In this document: one piece after another, positions 19,965 through 26,563 of the stretch
Numbering within the stretch: the first letter of the stretch is position 1
How the letters are laid out: the number at the start of each line of letters is the position of its first letter
Source of the DNA: Labedella endophytica
GTDB taxonomy: Bacteria; Actinomycetota; Actinomycetes; Actinomycetales; Microbacteriaceae
DNA length: 64,000 nt
Reading direction: 5' to 3'
Assembly (NCBI RefSeq): GCF_003990045.1
Contig: NZ_RZGZ01000003.1
Location: forward strand, 310,001 to 374,000
The notes under the pieces: model-generated
Database searches by the model: none
The model's input: only the letters and a program-made list of their open reading frames with translations
Told to the model about the DNA's origin: nothing
Position numbers and translations under genes: made by a program

Positions 19965-20830
19965 GGGCCGAACGACACCGCGCACGAATTGCGGCACTCG
20001 CGACGGCGGCCCTCCTCGTGACGAGCCTCGCGGCGTGCGGCTCGCCCGAGGATCCCGTCGACCATCTCCGGCTGCCTCCGGAGGCGACCACGGGCGTGTC
20101 GCACGCTCCCTTCCCGGCGGGTGCCGGGGTCGACTACCAGCTCGGCGGAGCGTATCCGCCGGCCGACGGAGTCGGGATCGTGGCGCGCGACAGCACCGAG
20201 GAGCCCGCAGCCGGGGTGTGGTCCATCTGCTACGTCAACGGATTCCAGACGCAGCCGGGCGAGTCGGAGGAGTGGCTCGCCGAACGTCCGGAGCTCGTCC
20301 TCCACGTCGACGGCGAACCGTTCGCCGACCCCAATTGGCCCGACGAGTACGTGCTCGACACGTCGACGCCGGCGAATCGGCTCGCGATCATGGGGGTGAT
20401 CGGTTCGATCATCGACGGTTGCTCCGACGCCGGATTCCAGGCGGTCGAGATCGACAACCTCGACAGCTTCTCGCGCTCGGGGGACCAGCTCGCGGCGGAG
20501 GACAACATCGCGCTCGCGGCCCTCTTCGCCGAACGCGCTCACGCCGACGGGATGGCGATCGGGCAGAAGAACGCCGCCGAGTTGTCGGGGGACCTGAAGC
20601 GAACGGTCGGCTTCGATTTCGCCGTGTCCGAGGAGTGCCACCGGTTCGAGGAGTGCGCCGCGTACACCGACGTGTACGGCTCATCCGTCATCGACATCGA
20701 ATACACGGACGACCTCCGTGGCTCCTTCGCCGACGTGTGCGCCGATCCCACGACACCGCCCTCCGTCGTCCTCCGCGACCGGGACCTCCTGCCGAGCGGC
20801 GAACCCGGCTACGTCTTCGAGACCTGCTGA
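19961..20830 (+). CDS. Lipoprotein related to endo-alpha-1,4-polygalactosaminidase (GH114)
   Basis: A 289-residue exported lipoprotein. The signal peptide carries a lipobox LAAC, with lipidated Cys at about residue 26. The rest resembles the GH114/TM1410-like TIM-barrel family that degrades galactosamine-containing exopolysaccharide: GVWSICYVNGFQTQPGE and the strand QAVEIDNLDSF, whose acidic residues are candidate catalytic groups, then KNAAELSGDL. Substrate is inferred from the family only. Its start overlaps the preceding LysR-like gene's stop, so the two are co-translated. It is convergent with the CoA-binding protein gene. Confidence 0.82.
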   Translation: MRAERHRARIAALATAALLVTSLAACGSPEDPVDHLRLPPEATTGVSHAPFPAGAGVDYQLGGAYPPADGVGIVARDSTEEPAAGVWSICYVNGFQTQPGESEEWLAERPELVLHVDGEPFADPNWPDEYVLDTSTPANRLAIMGVIGSIIDGCSDAGFQAVEIDNLDSFSRSGDQLAAEDNIALAALFAERAHADGMAIGQKNAAELSGDLKRTVGFDFAVSEECHRFEECAAYTDVYGSSVIDIEYTDDLRGSFADVCADPTTPPSVVLRDRDLLPSGEPGYVFETC

Positions 20831-20865
20831 CTCTCTCCCGCTGGGATCGATCGCCTGCCGGGACG

Positions 20866-21432
20866 CTAGCGGATCTGCTTGCGCGCCGAGATCTGGCCCG
20901 TGTCGAACCCGAGCAGGTGGAGGCCGCCGTGGAAGCGGGCGTGCTCGACCTTGATGCAGCGGTCCATGACGACGGTGAGCCCTCGGGCCTCCGCGTCGTA
21001 CGCCGCCTCCTCGTTCCAGATGCCGAGCTGCACCCAGATCGTCTTCGCGCCGATCGCGAGGACTTCGTCGACGACCGACGGGATGTCCGATGGCTTCCGG
21101 AACACGTCGACGATGTCGGGCACCTCCGGGAGGGACGCGAGGTCGGGGTACGCCTTCTGCCCCAGGATCTCGTCCGCGTTGGGGTTCACGAAGTACACGC
21201 GGTAGTCCGAGGACTGCTGCAGGTAGGTGCCCACGAAGAAGCTCGAGCGGGCCGGATTGGGCGACGCTCCGACGATCGCGATCGAGCGGGCGTTCCGGAG
21301 GATCTGCAGGCGCTGCTTCGCGTCCGGTCCCGTCCACGTGCGCTGGCTGTGCAGGAGCTTCGCGAGCGGTGAGCTCGCGGGCAGGGCGCACGTGAGGCCG
21401 TTCTGCAGTCGCGTCTCCACGAGATCGGTCAT
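20866..21432 (-). CDS. CoA-binding (Rossmann) domain protein
   Basis: A 188-residue single-domain protein of the YccU-like CoA_binding family. The nucleotide loop SIAIVGASPNPARSSFFVG lies near residues 48-66; GAKTIWVQLGIWNEEAA and the C-terminal VMDRCIKVEH are diagnostic. Its exact role is unknown. The ATG at 21432 lies 2 nt after the metY stop, so the two genes are co-transcribed. The reading frame stays open far upstream inside metY, but that part is an out-of-frame shadow. Confidence 0.9.
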   Translation of the reverse strand: MTDLVETRLQNGLTCALPASSPLAKLLHSQRTWTGPDAKQRLQILRNARSIAIVGASPNPARSSFFVGTYLQQSSDYRVYFVNPNADEILGQKAYPDLASLPEVPDIVDVFRKPSDIPSVVDEVLAIGAKTIWVQLGIWNEEAAYDAEARGLTVVMDRCIKVEHARFHGGLHLLGFDTGQISARKQIR

Positions 21433-21434
21433 AA

Positions 21435-22724
21435 TCACACCTCCACGGCGGCGGCGAGCGCCTGATCGAGATCGTCGATGATGTCCTCGGGGTCCTCGAT
21501 GCCGACGCTCAGGCGTACGACACCGGGGAGCACGCCGGCGTCGACGAGCTGCTGCTCGCTCAGCTGCGCGTGCGTCGTCGAGGCGGGGTGGATGATGAGC
21601 GTCTTCGCGTCGCCGATGTTGGCGAGGTGGCTCGCGAGGTTCACCGACTCGATGAGCTTCTGGCCCACCGCGCGTCCGCCCTTCACGACGAAGCTGAACA
21701 CGGACCCCGGACCGAGCGGCATGTACTTCGCCGCGCGCTCGTGGTGCGGGTGTCCGGGGAGCCCCGCCCAGAAGACCGCCTCGATGCGCGGGTCCTGGTC
21801 GAGCCACTCGGCCACGAGGCGGGCGTTGTCGACGTGCGCCTTCATGCGGAACGGCAGGGTCTCGACACCCTGCGCGAGCTGGAAGGCCGACTGCGCGGAG
21901 AGGGACGGCCCGATGTCGCGCAATTGCTCGGCGCGGAGTCGGGTGAGGAACGCGTACTCGCCGAAGTTGCCGGACCACTGCAGGCCGCCGTACGACGGCA
22001 CGGGCTGGGTGAAGAGGGGGAACTTGGGGGAGTCCCACTCGAACCGACCAGACTCCACGACGACGCCGCCGAGAGTCGTGCCGTGACCGCCGAGGAACTT
22101 CGTCGCCGAGTGGGTGACGATGTCCGCGCCCCATTCGATCGGACGGTTGAGGAACGGTGTCGCGATCGTGGAGTCGATGATGAGGGGGATACCGTGGGCG
22201 TGAGCGACGTCGGCGAGGCCGGCGATGTCGGCGATCTCGCCCGACGGGTTCGCGACGGTCTCGGCGAAGAGGATCTTCGTGCGGTCGGTGATGGCGGCGG
22301 CGTAGTCGGCGGGGTCGGAGCTGCGGACGAAGGTCGTCTCGACGCCGAAGCGGCGGAGCGTGACGTCGAGCTGCGTGATCGATCCGCCGTAGAGGTTCGC
22401 GGAGGCGACGATGTGGTCCCCGGCCCCGACAAGGCTCGCGAAGGTGATGTACTGCGCCGCGAGGCCCGTGGCCGTCGCGACGGCGCCGAGGCCGCCCTCG
22501 AGGCTCGCGATGCGCTCCTCGAAGCTCGCCACGGTGGGGTTCGCGAGCCGTGAGTAGATGTTGCCGTACTTCTGCAGGGCGAATCGTGCGGCGGCGTCGG
22601 CGGTGTCGTCGAAGACGAAGGCCGTGGACTGGTAGATCGGGATGGCCCGCGAGCCGGTGACGGCGTCCGGGATGTTGCCGGCGTGGATAGCCCTGGTGCG
22701 GAAGCCGTATTCGCGATCTGCCAT
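21435..22724 (-). CDS. metY: O-acetylhomoserine aminocarboxypropyltransferase (sulfhydrylase)
   Basis: A 429-residue Cys/Met-metabolism PLP enzyme that makes homocysteine from O-acetylhomoserine and sulfide. It begins MADREYGFRTRAIHAGNIPD; SLEGGLGAVATATGLAAQY and NLYGGS bind the PLP phosphate, and THSATKFLGGHGTTLGG contains the Schiff-base lysine. The long insert before the C-terminal domain is typical of MetY rather than MetB. The transcript is predicted leaderless. It is followed by a CoA-binding protein gene 2 nt downstream. Confidence 0.95.
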   Translation of the reverse strand: MADREYGFRTRAIHAGNIPDAVTGSRAIPIYQSTAFVFDDTADAAARFALQKYGNIYSRLANPTVASFEERIASLEGGLGAVATATGLAAQYITFASLVGAGDHIVASANLYGGSITQLDVTLRRFGVETTFVRSSDPADYAAAITDRTKILFAETVANPSGEIADIAGLADVAHAHGIPLIIDSTIATPFLNRPIEWGADIVTHSATKFLGGHGTTLGGVVVESGRFEWDSPKFPLFTQPVPSYGGLQWSGNFGEYAFLTRLRAEQLRDIGPSLSAQSAFQLAQGVETLPFRMKAHVDNARLVAEWLDQDPRIEAVFWAGLPGHPHHERAAKYMPLGPGSVFSFVVKGGRAVGQKLIESVNLASHLANIGDAKTLIIHPASTTHAQLSEQQLVDAGVLPGVVRLSVGIEDPEDIIDDLDQALAAAVEV

Positions 22725-22730
22725 GGGACA

Positions 22731-22736
22731 ACGCTA
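22731..22736 (-). promoter_or_regulatory. -10 box (TAGCGT) of metY
   Basis: Read on the minus strand, the box ends exactly 6 nt before the ATG at 22724, with no Shine-Dalgarno sequence. This fits a leaderless mRNA and excludes a leader riboswitch for metY from this promoter. Confidence 0.6.
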
Positions 22737-22878
22737 GTCGACCGCACCGGCCGCCCGGCCGTCGCCGTCACGCGAGGTCATACTCGTGCGGAGAAGTCCG
22801 GCCGACCGCTCGTCGGCACCTGCACAGACCCTGATCAGGCTCCTCTGGCACACTCGGTGTCAGCCGCCGACAGCGGTT

Positions 22879-22920
22879 CCGGACGAGGGCGCAGTACCCG
22901 GGCAGCGACAAGACTGACGC
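22879..22920 (+). promoter_or_regulatory. Guanidine-III riboswitch (ykkC-III)
   Basis: The 42-nt element has the class III layout: CCGG (22879-22882), ACGAGG, a P1 strand GCGCAGT (22889-22895), ACCCGG whose CCGG (22898-22901) can form the pseudoknot, GACAAG (22907-22912), and the P1 return strand ACTGACGC (22913-22920) with one bulged A. I recognise the conserved blocks from the Thermobifida fusca guanidine-III RNA. It ends 3 nt before the Shine-Dalgarno AGGAGAG (22924-22930), so ligand binding probably frees the ribosome site. The downstream gene is an SMR guanidinium exporter. Confidence 0.88.
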
Positions 22921-22935
22921 TTCAGGAGAGTCGTC

Positions 22936-23259
22936 ATGTCGTGGATCGTCCTCATCGTGTCCGGAATGCTCGAAGCCGTGTGGGCCACAGCGCTCGGCAA
23001 ATCGGAGGGCTTCACGAAGCTCGTCCCGTCGATCGTCTTCGTCGTCGGCCTCGTGCTCAGCATGGCCGGCCTCGCGTGGGCCCTCCGGGAACTCCCCGTC
23101 GGGACGGCCTACGCCGTCTGGGTCGGCATCGGCGCGGCCCTCACGGTCACCTACGCGATGGTCACGGGCGACGAGCCCGCGAGCCTCATCAAGATCGTGC
23201 TCATCCTCGGAATCGTCGCGTGCGTCGTGGGCCTCAAGCTCGTCTCCGACGCCCACTAG
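22936..23259 (+). CDS. gdx: SMR-family guanidinium exporter (Gdx, formerly SugE)
   Basis: A 107-residue protein with four transmembrane helices that exports guanidinium in exchange for protons as an antiparallel dimer. The essential Glu is residue 13 in MSWIVLIVSGMLEAVWATAL; the Gdx-type SEGFTKL follows, and GTAYAVWVGIGAA marks helix 3. The W-A-T and S-x-G-F-T pattern separates Gdx from the polyspecific EmrE group. A guanidine-III riboswitch directly upstream supports this function. It is a single gene, not one of the paired SMR genes, and ends before a strong hairpin. Confidence 0.95.
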   Translation: MSWIVLIVSGMLEAVWATALGKSEGFTKLVPSIVFVVGLVLSMAGLAWALRELPVGTAYAVWVGIGAALTVTYAMVTGDEPASLIKIVLILGIVACVVGLKLVSDAH

Positions 23260-23275
23260 GCCCGGCAACCCCGCC

Positions 23276-23331
23276 GAAGTGCGGACTTTCGCCCCCCGAT
23301 CGCCGATTGAGGGGGCGGAAGTCCGCACTTC
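23276..23331. terminator. 21-bp inverted repeat between gdx and an MFS gene
   Basis: Arms 23276-23296 and 23311-23331 match at 20 of 21 positions (GAAGTGCGGACTT...CGCCCCC) around a 14-nt loop. It lies between convergent genes and is the likely terminator for both. The inner AAGTGCGGACTT is itself nearly palindromic. Confidence 0.65.
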
Positions 23332-23364
23332 CGCGGAGAAAAAGGGGGAGAAGGCTGGGGTGGG

Positions 23365-24882
23365 TTACGTGACGCCCTGGAGACGGCGGGAACGGGCGTC
23401 GAGGAGCGCGAAGACGAGTGCCGCGACGACGAACGAGATCGTGACGAACGTCGCGTTGCGGTAGGCGTCGTGGTAGACCACGAGGTCCGATACCGTTCCC
23501 GTCTCCGAGTAGACCGTCGCGTAGAACGTGGCTGTGGCCGCCGCGAGGCCGACGGCCGTACCGATGCGCTGACCGAGCTGGCCGATGGAGCCGGCGACGC
23601 CGCCGGACGAGACGGGCACGTCCGCGAGCATGAGCGTCTGGTTCGGGGAGATCACCGCGCCGCCTCCGATACCGGCGATCAGCATCGCGGCGCTCATCGC
23701 ATACGGAGCGACGTCGGCCGCGAGGATGGAGGCGAGGAGCGAGTTGAGCGAGAAGCCGACCACAACCAGCACGAGCCCAACGACGACGAGGGCGCGACCG
23801 TACCTCTCGACGTGACGGCCGCTCCACCAGGAGCTCACGGCCGAGGCGAGGGCGAAGGGGATCGTGATCATGCCGGCGAAGACCGGCTCGAGTCCGAGGC
23901 CCTGCTGCACGAAGAGGGTGAGGGTGAGGAATGTCGCCGGCATCGCGGCGAAGTAGCACGTGCCGATGAGGATGGCGTTCCGGTAGCCGGAGATGCGGAA
24001 GAGCGCGAAGTCCACGACCGGGGTCTCGCCGCGTCGGGCATAGCGGCCCTCCCAGAGCGCGAACAGGGCCGCGAAGACGACGAAGACGACGAGGAGCCAC
24101 CAGCGGTTGGGGTCGTCACTCGGCGATCCCGTGGTGAGCACGAAGGGCAGCATGAGCCCGAGCACCGCGACGGCGAGCAGCAGGATGCCGATGGGGTCGA
24201 GCGAGTTGGCACCCGACGGGTGCGGCTGTGTCTTCGGCAGCAGCCTCCAGGCGATCGGCAGCAGGATGATCGCGAGCGGGACGTTCATCCAGAACAGCAG
24301 CGTCCAGCCGCTCTCCGGGCCGCCGATCGCGATGAGGAGCCCGCCGAGGGTGGGTCCGAACGCTGTCGAGAGACCGATGATCGCGCCGAACAGGCCGAAG
24401 GCGCGACCGCGCTCCGGTCCGACGAAGAGCTGCTGGATGAGCCCGAGCACTTGCGGCATCAGGAGACCGGCGGCGATGCCCTGGAGGATGCGCGCGACGA
24501 TGAGCACCATGATGCTCGGGGCGATCGCGCACACGAGGCTCGCCGCGGCGAACACGGTGAGGCCGATGAGGAACATGTGACGGCGTGAGTGGAGGTCCCC
24601 GTAGCGACCGGCCGGCACGAGGATGAGCCCGAAGGCGAGCGCATATCCCGCGACGATGAGCTGCAGGTCGGTCGGACCGGCGCCGAGGGCCTCCTCGATC
24701 GACGGAAGGCCCACGTTGACCTTCGAGAGGTCGAGGATCGTGAGCGATGCGACCGCGACGCACACGGCGAAGGCCCTCCAGCGCGTGCGGCTGTCCATCT
24801 CGTGGGGTTCGGGACCGGTCGTCGGTCGGTTGCTGCTCGTCTGGTTGCTGCTCGTCTGGTCGTCGCTCGTCTGGTCAGTCAT
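23365..24882 (-). CDS. DHA2-family MFS drug exporter
   Basis: About 505 residues with roughly 14 transmembrane segments. Family marks include DLSKVNVGLPSIEEALG near helix 1, AGRYGDLHSRRHMFLIGL (motif A between helices 2 and 3) and the motif C-like GPTLGGLL. Such proteins export drugs or dyes with protons. The N-terminus has a low-complexity Gln/Ser/Asn stretch (DQTSDDQTSSNQTSSN) encoded by imperfect DNA repeats. The ATG at 24882 is chosen because a TAGTCT box ends 8 nt before it; a GTG at 24912 is an alternative. Substrate is unknown. Confidence 0.9.
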   Translation of the reverse strand: MTDQTSDDQTSSNQTSSNRPTTGPEPHEMDSRTRWRAFAVCVAVASLTILDLSKVNVGLPSIEEALGAGPTDLQLIVAGYALAFGLILVPAGRYGDLHSRRHMFLIGLTVFAAASLVCAIAPSIMVLIVARILQGIAAGLLMPQVLGLIQQLFVGPERGRAFGLFGAIIGLSTAFGPTLGGLLIAIGGPESGWTLLFWMNVPLAIILLPIAWRLLPKTQPHPSGANSLDPIGILLLAVAVLGLMLPFVLTTGSPSDDPNRWWLLVVFVVFAALFALWEGRYARRGETPVVDFALFRISGYRNAILIGTCYFAAMPATFLTLTLFVQQGLGLEPVFAGMITIPFALASAVSSWWSGRHVERYGRALVVVGLVLVVVGFSLNSLLASILAADVAPYAMSAAMLIAGIGGGAVISPNQTLMLADVPVSSGGVAGSIGQLGQRIGTAVGLAAATATFYATVYSETGTVSDLVVYHDAYRNATFVTISFVVAALVFALLDARSRRLQGVT

Positions 24883-24890
24883 CGAGGTCA

Positions 24891-24896
24891 AGACTA
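24891..24896 (-). promoter_or_regulatory. -10 box (TAGTCT) of the DHA2 exporter gene
   Basis: On the minus strand TAGTCT ends 8 nt before the ATG at 24882. No ribosome site is visible between them. Confidence 0.45.
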
Positions 24897-24978
24897 CGAC
24901 CGAGGATCGCACCAGAGCGGGGCTTGCGGGGTGGAGCCGATCGGACCACGGGCGGCGGGGACGTGCGTGCTCGCCGCG

Positions 24979-25707
24979 TCAGTTCCGCACGGCGTCGCGG
25001 ATGGCAGCGGCCGTTGCTTCGTCTGTCGTCTCGTAGGCGGCTGAACCGTGGCGGGGGTCGGACCCGAGCGAGAGCGTGCTCGAGCCGTCGACGACTCGTT
25101 TCGCGGAGGCGTGGACGGCGTCGACGCCGGTCGCGGCGATCACGGCCGCCGTCGTCGGATCGACGCCCGCGCCGGCCATGATCTGCACCGATCCGGACGC
25201 GCGCCGCACCAGGGCGCGGAGTTCGTCGAGCGCGTCCGCGGCGCTCTCGGCGCCGCCCGACGTCAGGATCCGCGTGACGCCCAGATCGGTGAGCGTGTCG
25301 AGCGCCGCCGATCGGTCCGTCACTGTGTCGAAGGCGCGGTGGAAGGTCACCTCGACGCCCTCGTCGATACAACCGGCGACGTCGAGCGCCGCGCGCACGA
25401 GGTCGATGTCGACGGAGCCGTCCCGCGTCCCTCCGACGACGATCCCGGCCGCTCCGGCCCGGATCGCTTCGCGGGCGTCCGCGAGGAGCACAGCTCGATC
25501 CGCGGTGTCGTATTCGAAGTCGCCGAGACGCGGTCGCAGCAGGACGTGCACGGCCAGCCCGGCCGCAACGGCCGCTCGCAGGAGACCGATCGACGGGGAC
25601 AGCCCGCCCGTCGCCAACGCCGATGCGAGCTCGACGCGCTCCGGACGGACGCGGGTCGCCACCGCGATCCCGGCCGCGTCCTGGATCGCGAGTTCGAACG
25701 CGGTCAC
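24979..25707 (-). CDS. cutC: CutC family TIM-barrel protein
   Basis: A 242-residue single-domain TIM barrel of the CutC family. Signature segments are VHVLLRPRLGDFEYD, GAAGIVVGGTRDG, VTFHRAFDTV and RILTSGGAES. CutC was named for copper homeostasis in E. coli, but that role is disputed. Here the start overlaps the nagB stop by 4 bp, so it is co-translated with amino-sugar catabolic genes, which favours a role in sugar metabolism (inference). It ends the nagE-nagB-cutC operon. Confidence 0.92.
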   Translation of the reverse strand: MTAFELAIQDAAGIAVATRVRPERVELASALATGGLSPSIGLLRAAVAAGLAVHVLLRPRLGDFEYDTADRAVLLADAREAIRAGAAGIVVGGTRDGSVDIDLVRAALDVAGCIDEGVEVTFHRAFDTVTDRSAALDTLTDLGVTRILTSGGAESAADALDELRALVRRASGSVQIMAGAGVDPTTAAVIAATGVDAVHASAKRVVDGSSTLSLGSDPRHGSAAYETTDEATAAAIRDAVRN

Positions 25708-26495
25708 GACGCGTCCCAGATCCCCTGCCAGGCCGGCTTGTTCTCCCAGGCGTAGCGGTAGTACTCGGCGTGAGCGAGGCGCGACGCTGCCGCTTCGTCC
25801 ACGATCACCGTCACGTGCTCGTGCAGCTGGATCGCAGAGCCCGGCAACGACGCGGTGACGGGCCCCTCGACCGCCCCGGCGACCGCCTCGGCCTTGCCCT
25901 CCCCGAAGGCGAGGAGCACGAGGGTGCGGGCGCGCAGGATGGTGCCGAGTCCCTGCGTGATGCAGTGCATGGGCACATCGTCGATCGTCTCGAAGAAGCG
26001 CGCGTTGTCCTCGCGGGTCTGCCGTGTCAGGGTCTTCACGCGCGTCCGCGAGGCGAACGAGGAGCCCGGCTCGTTGAAGCCGATGTGCCCGTCCGTGCCG
26101 ATCCCGAGGATCTGCACGTCGATGCCGCCGGCGGCGACGATCGCCTCCTCGTAGTCCTCCCCGGCGCGGGCGATCCCGTCGAGCGAGCCATCGGGGGTCC
26201 GGATGTGGCGGGGGTCGAGCCCGAGCGGTTCCACGACCTCGCGCGTGATGACGGACCGGTACGACTCGGGGTGCGCCGTGTCGAGACCGACGTACTCGTC
26301 GAGAGCGAAGCCACGCACCCGCGACACGTCGACCCCCGCGAGCCGGTCGCGCAGGGCCTCGTAGACCGGGAGCGGGGTGGACCCGGTGGCGAGCCCGAGC
26401 ACGGCGTCGGGTCGGCGCCGGATGAGGGCGGCGATCTCGTCGGCGACGATGCCGCCGCCGGTCGGGGCGTCGGGAACGATGATGACTTCGGCCAC
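25704..26495 (-). CDS. nagB: Glucosamine-6-phosphate deaminase
   Basis: A 263-residue NagB/RpiA-fold enzyme that converts glucosamine 6-phosphate to fructose 6-phosphate and ammonia. Visible motifs are VLGLATGSTPLPVYEAL near the N-terminus, FALDEYVGLDTAHPESY with the catalytic Asp, GIGTDGHIGFNEPGSSF and the active-site His region MHCITQGLG. The length matches the family. A GGAGACCC ribosome site precedes the ATG at 26495. It lies 68 nt after nagE and overlaps cutC. Confidence 0.96.
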   Translation of the reverse strand: MAEVIIVPDAPTGGGIVADEIAALIRRRPDAVLGLATGSTPLPVYEALRDRLAGVDVSRVRGFALDEYVGLDTAHPESYRSVITREVVEPLGLDPRHIRTPDGSLDGIARAGEDYEEAIVAAGGIDVQILGIGTDGHIGFNEPGSSFASRTRVKTLTRQTREDNARFFETIDDVPMHCITQGLGTILRARTLVLLAFGEGKAEAVAGAVEGPVTASLPGSAIQLHEHVTVIVDEAAASRLAHAEYYRYAWENKPAWQGIWDAS

Positions 26496-26563
26496 GAGTG
26501 GGTCTCCTTGCTGGGTGAGGGCTTGCGGATCGCGCGGGTCGCCGGAGCGACCCGCGCGGATCG

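Noticed and set aside
20866-22731. A 621-residue fusion ending in a CoA-binding domain
   Set aside because: The first 433 codons are out of frame inside metY and Arg/Pro-rich; the true protein starts at 21432.
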